Positions 53,757 to 64,000 of a stretch of DNA of 64,000 nt are shown piece by piece. Below the pieces are notes generated by a model that worked only from the letters and a program-made list of their open reading frames with translations, did no database searches and had not been told where the DNA came from. This DNA is from Cryphonectria parasitica EP155 (taxonomy: Eukaryota > Ascomycota > Sordariomycetes > Diaporthales > Cryphonectriaceae), in assembly GCF_011745365.1 (NCBI RefSeq), contig NW_024468917.1:744001-808000 (forward strand), written 5' to 3'. The position numbers were made by a program, and so were the translations under genes. Within the stretch, counting starts at the first letter, position 1. Each line of letters opens with the position of its first letter.

Positions 53757-56120
53757 CAACAGTCACGCTGGCGGTAGAGACAAAATGCTCCACTTGGAAC
53801 TCCTCAATCTGTCACCCTGCCGAACTCACTCTCGTTTGCGCCGTCTCCTCCTCGTCTTCGTCCCCCTCCTCATAGCGCAGATCTTGCGGGACCTCCAGCT
53901 GTTTTGGACCCAAACCGGATACTCTCTGGAAGTGTCTTGATGTCAGGTCCTGATAGATTCGGGACATGTGACGAAGGGCTGGAGGAGTACACGTCATGGA
54001 ATAAGCATCCATGTTGTGTGGCTGTATGCAACGAGTGATGGAGAGACGGCCCAATGTGAAACCATGTATAGTACGGTATTGTCATATGTGGTGCGTGGTG
54101 TTGGACTGTTGTACAAGGCGAGACGATAGGAAGCCGGCCGGATCAGATCTCGTGCAAACGAGTCCTCCTGTACTTCTGTTCCGGGGGGTTATGGAGCAGA
54201 CGGAAGAAAAGGAAAATAAACAAGTAAACCATTAAAAATCAAGAGAATGTGGCATGGGACAAGAGCTATGCACACACACACGTGTATATAAATAGATATC
54301 AAATACGACGATGTGTTGATTTGCTCAGCGAAATGGAAATGAGGAGCCTCGAGCCTGAGGGACAAGGGGCGCACGTGTTGGTCGAAAGTAGTCCACGGCG
54401 CTCACTTGAGCGAGAGTGGCCAGAACACAAAGAACTAGTGTAAGCCAAGCCCGAGCGTCGTGGGTCAGGTGGGAGGGATGGGATGGAGGGGGGTTTGTCC
54501 TAGACGTTGACGCTCAAGACCTTAAAGGCCACAAGGCCTGAAGGCAAGAGAGACGTGAAGAGCAAGAGGCGATGAGCCAATGGTTTACCCTGGTTTTATC
54601 CAGATCTGGCATGATATTTTGACATGGGCCTTATAGACCAGCCATGTGTAATGGATAAGGGGCTGGATGGTGTGGGGGAAGGGGGGTCAAGTGGAAAGGA
54701 GGCTTGGTTTCGCATGTGGTTCGAGTCGGCATAACAGAGGAAGGGGAGTCTATGGACGTACCATTTCTGAGGACCTTGTCATATAGAAAAAGAAACAAAA
54801 AGAAGAAATGAACGGCAAGAAGCCGTGTCAGAGGACCACCAAGAGAAAAAGAAAAAGTCAGAACTGATATCTAAAGACGTGATTGGAACCATGTATATCT
54901 CTCTTGCTCTGTCTCTAGGGGCTCAATGAAGAAGACTTGATTTTGTCCAACAGCTCGAACACCGCAATTCTGCTGTTTCTGTCAAGAGCCTGTCCACACC
55001 AAAGGAGGTTGTCGTGATAACTTCTTGAGATGAAGCCATCGTGAATAGAGAAAGAAAAAGCCTTCCCGGCGTCACCAATGGGTGAAGTGGGCTCATCCTT
55101 GATGGTCCCCACAGCCGGCGGGCAACCTCGAGCTTAAGCCTCGTCCACTCTGTTTTCCCCTCTCTCCTCGGTCTCTCTTCCTGGAGCACACACGTACACC
55201 ACGTACACACACTTCCATTCGCAGGTGGAGAACAAAAAGAACATCAAGAGTATGGTTTTTTTTTTGGCAAAACGAAGGTACCGTTTCGACTGTACGACGA
55301 TCCGCGTGCCGGCTGAGAACAGTTTATAGTTTGAGATGGTTTAGAGGAAACCCTCCCCCGCCGCCATGCTCACATGTCCTCACTAGCTACTACTACGTAT
55401 CATTAGTACTACTACTGCTGCTACTAATATTGCCTTGCGTGTACATAGTATGTGTGTACAACACACAGATATCTGGATTCAGGGGCCCTGTGAGGGTCCA
55501 GCACGACGACGGCGGGCGGGCGAGGTGATCCTAGTGGATAAGTACCGCCCACAATACTACAGTACAAGTTGCTGCGGGCAAGTGGCACCAGTAGGGTATG
55601 TACACATCGTACTGTTTGGTCCTTCTGGACCTGGGGAAGAGACAGGGGGGAGGGGCCGCTCAGGGCGAAGGCGAGCCAATAGCGTCCCATCCAGTTGTCA
55701 GCGGGCCACCGCGGCCCCAGGACTTGCGACCTGCCAGACCAGGACCAGCACTGCAGCTGTGCTTGGAGAAAAGATTACTTGAGCCGAGGCATCTCGACCG
55801 CCTTGGGTTGGTAGTCATGTCCCCCACGATCTTTTGCTTCGGGTCTGGGTGATGCGGCCATGCTTCTTCTTTCTTGCTAATGTTCACTCCTATCTCTCTG
55901 TCAAGATCTACTTCCCCTTCTTCCTCCTTCTTCTTCATCATCCTGATTCCCATCCCAGCAGCTCAGATTGATCAACTGACACACTGGGCCTGGAAACATT
56001 TCTATAGTTGTCCTTCTTACTCAGCGCCCTTCTCTTCTTCTTCTTCTTCCTCTTCCTCCTCCTCTTCCTCCACCTCCTCCCATCTCTTGTGCGTTTCCTG
56101 AGCCGAACTACATTTACACG
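53757..56120. other. Intergenic region between divergent amine oxidase and cyt b5-ACAD genes
   Basis: About 2.4 kb. It has a CA dinucleotide tract at 54271-54283, a GTAC/TAGTAC-rich part at 55390-55470, and a CT-trinucleotide block at 56031-56085 just before the start codon. No gene was supported. A tRNA B-box-like word at 54719 was examined and rejected. Confidence 0.45.
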
Positions 56121-57922
56121 ATGGCTACCCCGTCCAAGACATTCACCCGTGAGCAGGTGAAGAAGGAGGGAAATAGTGAAGATAACGTCTGGTTCATCAT
56201 CGACAGCAAGGTCTATGATGTCTCGGATTTCCTGGACGCCCACCCCGGCGGCGAGGCTGTCCTGCGCCAGGTCGCCGGCACCGACGCCACCGAGGCTTTC
56301 TACAACCTCCACAGGCACGAGGTCCTGACGGGCAAGTATGCCGAGCTCGCGATCGGTACCGTCCAGGGCGAGACGCCCCAGGTGGTCAACCCGGGCCCGG
56401 GCGAGCTGTCTAAGGTCCCCTACGCCGAGCCTCTCTGGCTCAGCCCGCCCTTCAAGAGCCCCTACTACAACGACAGCCACCGCGCCCTGGCCAAAGCGGT
56501 CAGGAAGTTCACCGATCTCTACGTCACCCCGGAGGCCCAGGCCAAGGAGAAGGATGGGACCTACATCAGCCAGGAGCTGATTGACCGCATGTCCAAGGAG
56601 GGCCTCCTACACATGAGCCTGGGCCCGGGCAAGCACCTGCGGTCCGCACCGCCGCTGATGGGCGGCGCCGTCAAGCCCGACGAGTTCGACTACTTCCACG
56701 ACCTCATCGTGTCGCAGGAGATGACGCGGGCCGCTGCCAGAGGCTTCCAGGACGGCAACATGGCCGGCATGAAAATCGGTCTGACGGTCGTGCTGAACTT
56801 TGCCAACGACGAGGCCTTCAAGAAGAGGATCGCCGACGAGTGCTTCAGCGGCAAGAAGAAGATCTGCCTGGCCATTACCGAGGCTTTTGCCGGCAGCGAC
56901 GTCGCCCGCCTCCGCACCGTGGCCAAGAAGACGCCTGACGGCAAGCACTACATCGTCAACGGCACCAAGAAGTGGATCACCAACGGTGTATTCTGCGATT
57001 ACTTTGTCACGGGTGTCCAGACCGACAAGGGGCTGTCTGTGCTGCTCATCCCTCGGGGCGAGGGCGTCGAGACCAAGCTCATCAAGACGAGCTACTCGAC
57101 GGCTGCCGGCACAACCTTCATCACGTTTGACAACGTCAAGGTGCCTGTTGAGAACCTTCTGGGCAAGGAGAACCAGGGTATCTACGTCATTCTCAGCAAC
57201 TTCAACCACGAGCGTTGGACCATGTCTTGTAAGATTATCTCTTCCTCTCGAAACTGGTGTTTCCTTGTCCCTGAATTGAGGAGGGAGAGAACCTAGACTG
57301 ACAAAGAACCCATCAGGTGCCGTTGTTCGTTACTCTCGGATCATCATTGAAGAGAGTCTGAAGTGGGCCCACCAGAGAATTGTCTTTGGCAAGAGACTGA
57401 TCGACCAGCCTGTCATCCGTCTGAAGTGAGTGTTTTCAATATCCCGCATCTCACAGTCTTGAGCCCAATGTGATGAACGCAGCTAATCCATCCGGCAGGC
57501 TCGCCAAGATGATCGCCCTCGTCGAGGCCCACCAGTCCTGGCTCGAGACGGTCACATACCAGATGTGCAACATGCCTTACTCGGAGCAGGCCAAGCACCT
57601 CGGCGGGCCCATCGGGCTGCTCAAGATGAGCTGCACGAGGATGGCACACGAGATCGCAGACGAGGCCGTGCAGATCTGGGGTGGCCGGGGTCTGACACAG
57701 TCTGGCATGGGCCGCGTGATTGAGAACTTCAACAGGGGGTACAAGTTTGATGCTATCCTGGTACGTCTTTATGTTCCCTTCCTCCTAATGTGACGATCCT
57801 GCCTTAGGTTTTGATTTGAAGACCTGGGACTAACCTGACCTTCATAGGGCGGTGCTGAGGAGGTTCTGGGTGATCTTGGTGTAAGGCAGGCCATGAAGTT
57901 CATGCCCAAGGAGAAGCTATAG
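56121..57922 (+). CDS. Cytochrome b5 / acyl-CoA dehydrogenase fusion
   Basis: Four predicted exons: 56121-57228, 57317-57425, 57499-57760 and 57848-57922, giving 517 residues. Residues about 6-80 are a cytochrome b5 domain: FTREQVKKEGNSEDNVWFII, the heme motif HPGGE with His41, and a second His at 64 or 66 (YNLHRHEVL). Residues about 110-515 are an acyl-CoA dehydrogenase: AITEAFAGSDVARLRTVAKK, GTKKWITNGVFCDYFVTGVQ, GIYVILSNFNHERWTMSCAV, FGKRLIDQPVIR and the C-terminal QIWGGRGLTQSGMGRVIENF. The ACAD family is FAD-dependent; the b5 fusion is common in filamentous fungi, and the heme may serve electron transfer, but the substrate is unknown. At the position of the MCAD catalytic Glu (YEGT loop) this protein reads ILGGAEE, so the base may lie elsewhere, as in IVD and LCAD. 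There is no clear presequence. Confidence 0.92.
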
Positions 57923-58471
57923 GGGACTAGCCGTGGCAGAGGTAAGAGGAGGGGGAGGTGGGTGTACATGTTCGGTGTACAATATTTTAGAACGTAGATG
58001 AAATGAATCGGAGGATACTTTTAATACACAAAGTCGGCACAATTTCCAGGCCGTCTACACCAAGTCACTTTGCCAGAGATGGCCAGAGAAGTGCCACCAA
58101 CACTTCACGAGAAGCAGAGTGAGGACCATTGAGACACATCACATCTGAGGCAGATGAGTGCATGTCAAGGAATAATTAGTTACTGCAGTCTGTACTATTA
58201 ATGTTGCTTGCAGTATGAGACAGACCTGTTCATGACTAAGCAGCAGGGATTAGCTCCCCGACAGAGGATGCAGTCATACCTAAAGTGCCCCACCAAACTT
58301 TTTTGTCTCCTACTGAGTCACATCCTGGGTAGAATACAATGTACAATACCAAAGAGCACCTCATCGTGGTGCCTTGCCCTGCCTCGACGAACCCCATCCA
58401 GTGACGACAACAAGGCCCAGATCTCTCCCCAGCAGAGCAAACACTACCATTTTAGGATTCCAGCTTTCCAA
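57923..58471. other. Intergenic region upstream of eIF2B beta
   Basis: About 550 bases between two plus-strand genes, with the 3' UTR of the fusion gene and the leader of the eIF2B gene. No gene was seen. Confidence 0.4.
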
Positions 58472-59942
58472 ATGGATCTTGACAAATTCCTCAAGTCCCT
58501 CAAGGGACGACCACTCGATGCCTCGATTGAGTCACTCGTGGCGTGAGTACACTCCACAGACATACGTGACCACACACACAGGCTTGTAGTAAGAAGTTCC
58601 ATGCTCGTGGTGGATACGGTCCTGACCAGAAAGCCCTTTCCATTCTCTCCAGACTCCTCAAGAGAAGACAGATTAGTGGCCCCGAAGATTGCGCGCTTGC
58701 GACTGCACACATCCTCCTCCACGTCGTCGCCAAGTCCAAATGGTCCAACGTCGACTCGCTGCTCCAGCGCATCGAGAATGTCGGCCGCAAGCTTGTCCTC
58801 GCGCGACCCCAGGAGCTAGTCATAGGCAATATCGTGCGCCGCGTGCTCGGCCTGATCCGCGACGAGGCAGAGGAGGACCGCGGTGGGAATAATGACGATT
58901 CCATGTCCGACGTGTCGAACCTCCCTGGCGACGAGCCGCAGCACGCGACTAGCTCTATGCCCACCTCGCCCCGCCCTCGACTACCCCCACGCCTCACGAC
59001 TCTGACCTCCACCGGCTCCTTCCACGTCCCGCAGTCTATGTTTAATATGCTTCAAGACTCGCCACGGTTTGCAGGGAGCTCGATGGGCACGCCGTTCGGC
59101 CGGGGCTCGGGCGCCTCGACGCCCATGTCCCACTCACAGGTGGCCAACATCTCGGCACTGCGATCCGAGGTCATAGAGGGGATCGAGGAGCTCAAGGACG
59201 AGATTGTCTCGGGCGACGAGCAGATCTCCAGCTACGCGGAGGTGCAGATACATCCCGGCTCCTTCGTGCTGGTCTACCGGCCCAACGCGACGGTCGAGAA
59301 GTTTCTGCTCGCTGCAGCCAAGAGACGCAAGTTTACAGTTCTGATTGCTGGTGTCGGGCCCTCCAGAGCCACTACCACCAACCACCAGGCGGCCCCGTAT
59401 GCGTCCCTGCGAAAGCAGCTGCACAAGTTTGGCGTCCAGTCCATAGTCATGGCCGGCACTGGTGTCATGGCATACATGCCCAAGGTCAACGTGGTGGTGC
59501 TAAACTCGCAGGCAGTGACGGCGAATGGCGCGGTGCTGGCGGACGGTGGAGCCGCCGTTGCGGCAAGAGCTGCTCATGAGTACAACAAGACGGTGATTGT
59601 TCTGGGCGCGGTCTACAAGCTCTGCCCCGAGGACGAGCCAGACCTGGATGTCCTTGTCGACCTGGGCAACCCGCAGAGTCTCATGAGCTACCACGGGCAG
59701 ATGGTCGAGGTGGATGTCAGTGCTATGAGCTCTGAATACATCTCTCCAGAGCTGGTCGACTTGTACATCTCCAACCTGTAAGTTTTCAACTGAGCAGCTC
59801 AGAAGTAAGGAGAAGGAGGCGTGATTGTGCTGCGGTCGCTAACAGCCTTTTTTGTCCAAGGGGCCCTCATTGTCGAGACCACCTTCAGGGTATCGTAGGC
59901 GACCACTACAAGATCGAGGACGTCGAATTTTCCGCGCAGTGA
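58472..59942 (+). CDS. gcd7: Translation initiation factor eIF2B subunit beta
   Basis: Three predicted exons: 58472-58542, 58653-59777 and 59861-59942, giving 425 residues. The N-terminal helical domain starts MDLDKFLKSLKGRPLDASIE; the segment LLKRRQISGPEDCALATAHI follows. The beta-specific motif RLTTLTSTGSFHVPQSMFNM (middle) separates eIF2B beta from alpha and delta. The C-terminal Rossmann-like domain contains PNATVEKFLLAAAKRRKFTV, QSIVMAGTGVMAYMPKVNVV, NSQAVTANGAVLADGGAAVA and EYISPELVDLYISNL. eIF2B is the GDP/GTP exchange factor for eIF2; beta is one of the regulatory subunits that sense phosphorylated eIF2. A Ser/Asp/Pro-rich loop interrupts the middle, as in other fungi. The start ATG follows CAGCTTTCCAA. 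The second intron starts GTAAGT at 59778; the last exon gives the tail GPHCRDHLQGIVGDHYKIED. Confidence 0.94.
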
Positions 59943-61405
59943 GGAAGGCGTTGAGACAACACGAAGCAGCTTATTGATGTAGGCTGTAAGTCGGTACCAA
60001 ATGACTATTCTGGGCCTTCGCATGCAATTTTACGATCACGGCGGTCGGCGCAATGGTCAGCAACTGGCGTTGAGGGTTGGTTAAAGAAAAACAAAACAAA
60101 ATAAAACTGAAGGGAAGGATCTTGTTCCTTGACTTCACACTTGGACCAGATAGAGCTACAGGCAGACACGGAGTACAGATCTCTTGCAAGGCTTCTTGGC
60201 CTGACGATACCATCAGGGACTGTCCAAACCCGGACTCTCTCTCAGTGCTGTTTTTGTCTTTCTTTTCTGTTATGAGAAATACAATTCGTGTAGGATGGAA
60301 GAGTCCTTATTATTTTTTTCTTGTTTCTTTTTACAAGATGCAGGCCAACGAGTTGTCAGCAGACAATTTTTGACAAAGTGACACTGCGCGTCCTACGTAC
60401 TTTGGAGTTCTATTAACGACTTATCGACGTCGAGATTGACAGGGCGCGCAAGGCTACGTACAGCGCAGCAGTGGAGCTACTTGCAAGTAAACTTACGTAT
60501 CTCTATAAGCTCCGATATGGTCTTTGTAAGTTCCGACGTTGTTGTATCGTTGTAAGTTCTGACAAGGCTCGGCAACATCAACTCAAAGACATATCTCAGA
60601 CCGCGCGTCTTTAGAAGGTCAAAGAATCAAATGTTTGCAGGAGGATCATCAATGACAGGCTCTAGATTGTCAACATCATTCGTCTAGGCGGCCCAGGTGG
60701 CTCTGCGAAGGTGTCGTTCGTTCTGTTGCCTTGCGGGGCCACGTCAGCTCGCACGCCACGACTGCTGCCGGTGGGAGTCATCGTTTCTGTGATGGTGGGG
60801 TGGTGGTTCCTTCTTCTTTTACGTGCAGGGCCTGTCAGCAACAAGTGTTGCAGTTCATTGGAGGCCGTCCGGGGGGTGTATCTGATCCATTCTGCCCGTC
60901 TTACTGTGTAAAGTCTAAGTTCTTAGTACACACGACGCCAACCACTATTGCAGCCCCACGAGTGCTACTCCGCCTTTGCATGGGGAGGTTCCCCAATGAG
61001 CTTATCCAGACCCTGAACAACACACCTGTCGAAGGCAAATAGCATTTCTGGCCAGGGCTATGTGAGTAAACGAGAGAGTGTGTGACATCCCTCGTCATCG
61101 TCATCACACGGCCTTTTCGAAAAGAGCGAACGGAGATTTGTCCACTCATATTTATGGAGGGGTTGTTGTCTTGTCGTGCGTGGCTGTGTTTCTTCCCATC
61201 CTCCAAAGCAAGCAAAGCAAACAACATACATTACAATAATACTTTCCATCCTTCATCATCATCTTTCATCACCTGAAATCCAACGTTTGGTTTTATGCTC
61301 TCCCTCTCTCACTGAGCCTGACTTGGCACTCAACCTCATCACAAAACTTCACACAGGAACAACAATAACGACAACGATAACATCAACAACATCATCGTCA
61401 TCACC
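59943..61405. other. Intergenic region before the right-edge gene
   Basis: About 1.5 kb between plus-strand genes. It is A/T-rich at 60070-60110 and 60240-60340. The 200 bases before 61406 are C/A-rich with CAT/ATC triplets, typical of a leader. No gene was seen. Confidence 0.4.
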
Positions 61406-64000
61406 ATGGCACCACCACGACCACACGACGCCCCTCCGCCGCCATACTCGGAGACGGACATTTACTCAAATCCTAGCCGCTCCCCAGTCCTGGGCCAATC
61501 CCAGACTCTCCCTATCCGCTCGCGCGCCGCTTCTCACAACAGTCTGAATGCTGCTTCCGCCCTTGACGACGCCTCCTCGGTCACGTCCACCAGCGAGGTC
61601 ATCTATACACCTCCTCTGACCCCTCGGAGCTCACCCTCCCACTCCCTGAGCCCAGATAACAACAACAACACAGGTCTGCTGAGCCCGTCCTATCCAGAAC
61701 ATCAGCGCCGCCGTTCGAGCGCCGCCGTGTCAGATCACCTCAGCAGCGCCTCGGCCGAAGCCTACTTCGAGTCACGCCCAGCTCCTGTTCTTCCTCTCGT
61801 CGAGGAACACATCATACACACCATCGCCGTCCACGCGGCCAGCCAGCCCGAGGATTTCCCTTACCAGCAGGGATGGGCTGACCGGGGCGTCCGACGTGAC
61901 GACTGGCAGACGTTCCTGAACTATCTGCTGCCGAATCACGCCGCGGAGAGCAACGAGAACCTCATCGAACGCAAGCTCAGGGCGGAAGGCCTCGAGAGCG
62001 GCGAGGGCGATGATGACAAGACCGCGACAAAGACGTCGGAAAAGGTCGTCACTGGTGGTGGCGACAGGACGCCTGTCGAGGCGCAGCTGGAGCGGATCCG
62101 GTCGGCGAGCCACCACTCGGTGCAGAATGCCGAGGAGACAGTCCGCGAGTGGAACGAAGGCTTCTTTGGGCGGCGGGGCATCACCATCGAGCTTGAACAG
62201 ACACCAGCAGATCATGTTGAGGGGGGAAGACCGCAGATGCCAGGCGCTTGGGACCAGTCTTTCAACCGCAGCCGCAGCCCGAGCCCCGACCAGCCTGCTA
62301 ACCTGCCCAACGACGACAACGGCAACAATACTCGTACTCCCAGCCAGCAGCAGGGCAGCAGGTGGTGGCGCTTCAACCCCCTGAACCGCTTCGAGGCTTC
62401 CAGCGGCGGCCTGCAGATCGGCGGCCTCTCTATCGATGCAGGCGGTGTCGCCTTCGGCAACAACTTTATAGCCGACTCGAGGGGCGTGCGCCTCGGCGGT
62501 CTGGTGGCCGACAGTGCCGGCGTCAGAATGCGTGGACGTGGACTCTTTCCGCCCGGGCAAGGTGGTCCTCCTCATCACCCGAGTGGTGGTGCGTGGCCCC
62601 ACCAGGGGCCTGTTCCTCCCATGATGCCGCCCATGTACCCTGGGATGCCTCATCCGCCGCCTCCTCCTCCTCCTCCTCCTGGCTTTGAGGAGCCCAACCC
62701 ATCTGGATGGCCAGATGAGAAGAAGTCACGTGAGGGACGCTGGCATCGACATCATCATCACCATCGCCACGGTGGCGATGACAACGATGACGACGACAAT
62801 GACAATAAGAATAAAGATGAAAAGGTCGGCGAACGAGGGCGCGGCCGCGGTCGTGGTGGTTTCAGGCACGGCGGCCACCGCAGGCACAGGTCACTCAGCT
62901 CAGCCTCCTCCTCATCGTCTTCATCATCCTCATCAAGCAGCAGCAGCAGCAAATCCTCCTCCGCCGAGAGCGACATAGGCTCTCTCCCCGACCACGACGA
63001 CCTCCGCGACACCCAACTTCCGGTAGCCCGCTCCATCCTCGAGCGCTGGCTCGCCCACCCCGAGGACGGCGTCACCAGGGACCATGTCACCCAGGCCCGA
63101 ACCGCCATCCGCCAGGCCAGGACCACCCCTCTCGAAGGCTACGGCCCGCTCCCCTCGACCTACGAGGAGAGACGAGCCCTCCGCCAGCAGGTTCGCGACT
63201 TGAAGGCTCAGTGGAAGGCCGTCAGGCGCCAGCAGGCACAGGCCAGACGCCAGGTCCAGCGCGAGAAGAGGGCTGTCCGACGGGCTGAGAAGCGCGAGGC
63301 GCGTAGGACGAAGAGGGAGCTGCGGCACGCCAAGAGGGACGCCAGACGGGAGAGGAAGCGGGAGGCCAAGAAGGGTGGTAGTGGTGGTGGTGGTCGCTGG
63401 GGCGGTTGGGACCGCCATCATCACCCTCACCCTCACCCTCACCTTCCCCCTCAGCCTCCATTTGTTCGTGGGTTCAGGGGGGGAGCACCTCCTCCACCAC
63501 CACCGCCAGGCGCCATACCCCACAACATTTGTGGCCCACACCCAAGCGGTCGAGGAGGAAGAGGAGGCATGTTCGGGTTCGGGGGAGGCAGAGGAGGAAG
63601 TTTTCCGCCTCAGGGCTCGCACGTCGCCTTCCAGCGCGGCATGGAGGACTGGGGCCGGCGGATGGCCGAGTGGGGACGTGGTCTCGAGGCCGACTTAGGA
63701 GGGCGTGGCCAGCGATTCCCTGGTGCGTGGCCGCCGCCACCGCCGGATGACTACAACAGCAACCTCCATACAACTCCTCCTCGTCCTCGTGCCGATGCTG
63801 GTGAGCAGCAGGCTGGTGTGGACACTCGTCATTATGGGCCACATGCCACGTCAGCTGCCAAATATCGCGAGCTCGAGGCCAAGAGGGAGGAGCTGCAGCG
63901 CAAGAGAGACACTCTGGCTGCGTTTGACGGCGACAAGCCGGCGTATGGGCAAGAGAAGGACAAGGGAGGAGAAATGGGATTTGTTGACGGGGTGGAGAAG
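61406..64000 (+). CDS. Large low-complexity fungal protein, C-terminus outside the window
   Basis: From the ATG at 61406 (CATCACCATGGC, a good context) the frame is open for 865 codons to the window edge. It starts MAPPRPHDAPPPPYSETDIY, a form common in fungal proteins of unknown function. Residues about 120-260 look like the only globular part: PVLPLVEEHIIHTIAVHAAS, DDWQTFLNYLLPNHAAESNE and TVREWNEGFFGRRGITIELE. Then come Gly-rich repeats of the form GGLQIGGLSIDAGGVAFGNN, a Pro-rich region, a His tract (RHHHHHRH), a Ser tract of 15 (about 62921-62965), and an Arg/Ala/Lys coiled-coil-like segment (RRAEKREARRTKRELRHAKR). I do not recognise a defined function. The C-terminal missing part might carry the deciding domain; RING-type or similar assignments would be guesswork. 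Confidence 0.8.
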   Translation, partial: MAPPRPHDAPPPPYSETDIYSNPSRSPVLGQSQTLPIRSRAASHNSLNAASALDDASSVTSTSEVIYTPPLTPRSSPSHSLSPDNNNNTGLLSPSYPEHQRRRSSAAVSDHLSSASAEAYFESRPAPVLPLVEEHIIHTIAVHAASQPEDFPYQQGWADRGVRRDDWQTFLNYLLPNHAAESNENLIERKLRAEGLESGEGDDDKTATKTSEKVVTGGGDRTPVEAQLERIRSASHHSVQNAEETVREWNEGFFGRRGITIELEQTPADHVEGGRPQMPGAWDQSFNRSRSPSPDQPANLPNDDNGNNTRTPSQQQGSRWWRFNPLNRFEASSGGLQIGGLSIDAGGVAFGNNFIADSRGVRLGGLVADSAGVRMRGRGLFPPGQGGPPHHPSGGAWPHQGPVPPMMPPMYPGMPHPPPPPPPPPGFEEPNPSGWPDEKKSREGRWHRHHHHHRHGGDDNDDDDNDNKNKDEKVGERGRGRGRGGFRHGGHRRHRSLSSASSSSSSSSSSSSSSSKSSSAESDIGSLPDHDDLRDTQLPVARSILERWLAHPEDGVTRDHVTQARTAIRQARTTPLEGYGPLPSTYEERRALRQQVRDLKAQWKAVRRQQAQARRQVQREKRAVRRAEKREARRTKRELRHAKRDARRERKREAKKGGSGGGGRWGGWDRHHHPHPHPHLPPQPPFVRGFRGGAPPPPPPPGAIPHNICGPHPSGRGGRGGMFGFGGGRGGSFPPQGSHVAFQRGMEDWGRRMAEWGRGLEADLGGRGQRFPGAWPPPPPDDYNSNLHTTPPRPRADAGEQQAGVDTRHYGPHATSAAKYRELEAKREELQRKRDTLAAFDGDKPAYGQEKDKGGEMGFVDGVEK

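Noticed and set aside
54660..54740. tRNA-like B-box word GTTCGAGTC at about 54719
   Set aside because: No matching A box or cloverleaf arms could be formed around it.

Overview
The window is nuclear DNA of a filamentous ascomycete (Pezizomycotina, most likely a Sordariomycete; I cannot name a genus). The evidence is short introns (about 50-210 nt) with GTRNGT donors and YAG acceptors, (G+C)-rich exons, pyrimidine-rich promoters and leaders, and fungal versions of eukaryotic housekeeping genes. No transposon, CRISPR array, tRNA, rRNA or secondary-metabolite cluster was recognised. All exon joins below are my own predictions from reading frame and splice signals.

Layout, left to right: a WKF-domain protein (minus, runs off the left edge); 20S proteasome subunit alpha-1 (1725-2849); an unrecognised 180-residue gene (5889-6825); a TMEM234-like membrane protein (minus, 9558-10212); a C2-domain Inn1/Fic1-type cytokinesis protein (13634-16455); UTP15 (minus, 17596-19239); a glutamine-rich SP-RING (MIZ) putative SUMO ligase (21096-25433); a YciI-like protein with a likely mitochondrial leader (26307-27285); a DUF2408 protein (minus, 27974-29504); ribosomal stalk protein P1 (30381-31029); a UBA/UBX protein (minus, 31980-32912); a VAP/Scs2 protein (34509-35692); a sphingolipid delta4-desaturase (minus, 36561-37934); a 13-knuckle CCHC protein (40990-42787); a METTL7-like methyltransferase (minus, 43382-44506); a short-chain dehydrogenase (46104-47227); a GIS2/CNBP protein (50147-50957); a flavin amine oxidase (minus, 52034-53756); a cytochrome b5/acyl-CoA dehydrogenase fusion (56121-57922); eIF2B beta (58472-59942); and a large low-complexity protein running off the right edge (61406 on).

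The genes are mostly housekeeping: ribosome assembly and translation (UTP15, P1, eIF2B beta, GIS2), ubiquitin and SUMO pathways (proteasome alpha-1, UBX, SP-RING), and ER lipid and membrane biology (VAP, ceramide desaturase, TMEM234, METTL7-like). They form no single pathway. All eight minus-strand genes stand singly, and each has a plus-strand gene divergent at its 5' side, giving eight head-to-head pairs across intergenic regions of about 0.9-3.4 kb.

No clear new system was found. Items worth a second look: complementary C15 and G15 tracts in consecutive introns of the unrecognised gene; a 15-nt micro-exon in GIS2; a frame-neutral single-knuckle exon in the 13-knuckle gene; an amine oxidase whose start must lie across a short intron; an acid-free in-frame extension on the UBX protein; and a frame-broken coding relic at about 39.04-40.01 kb.
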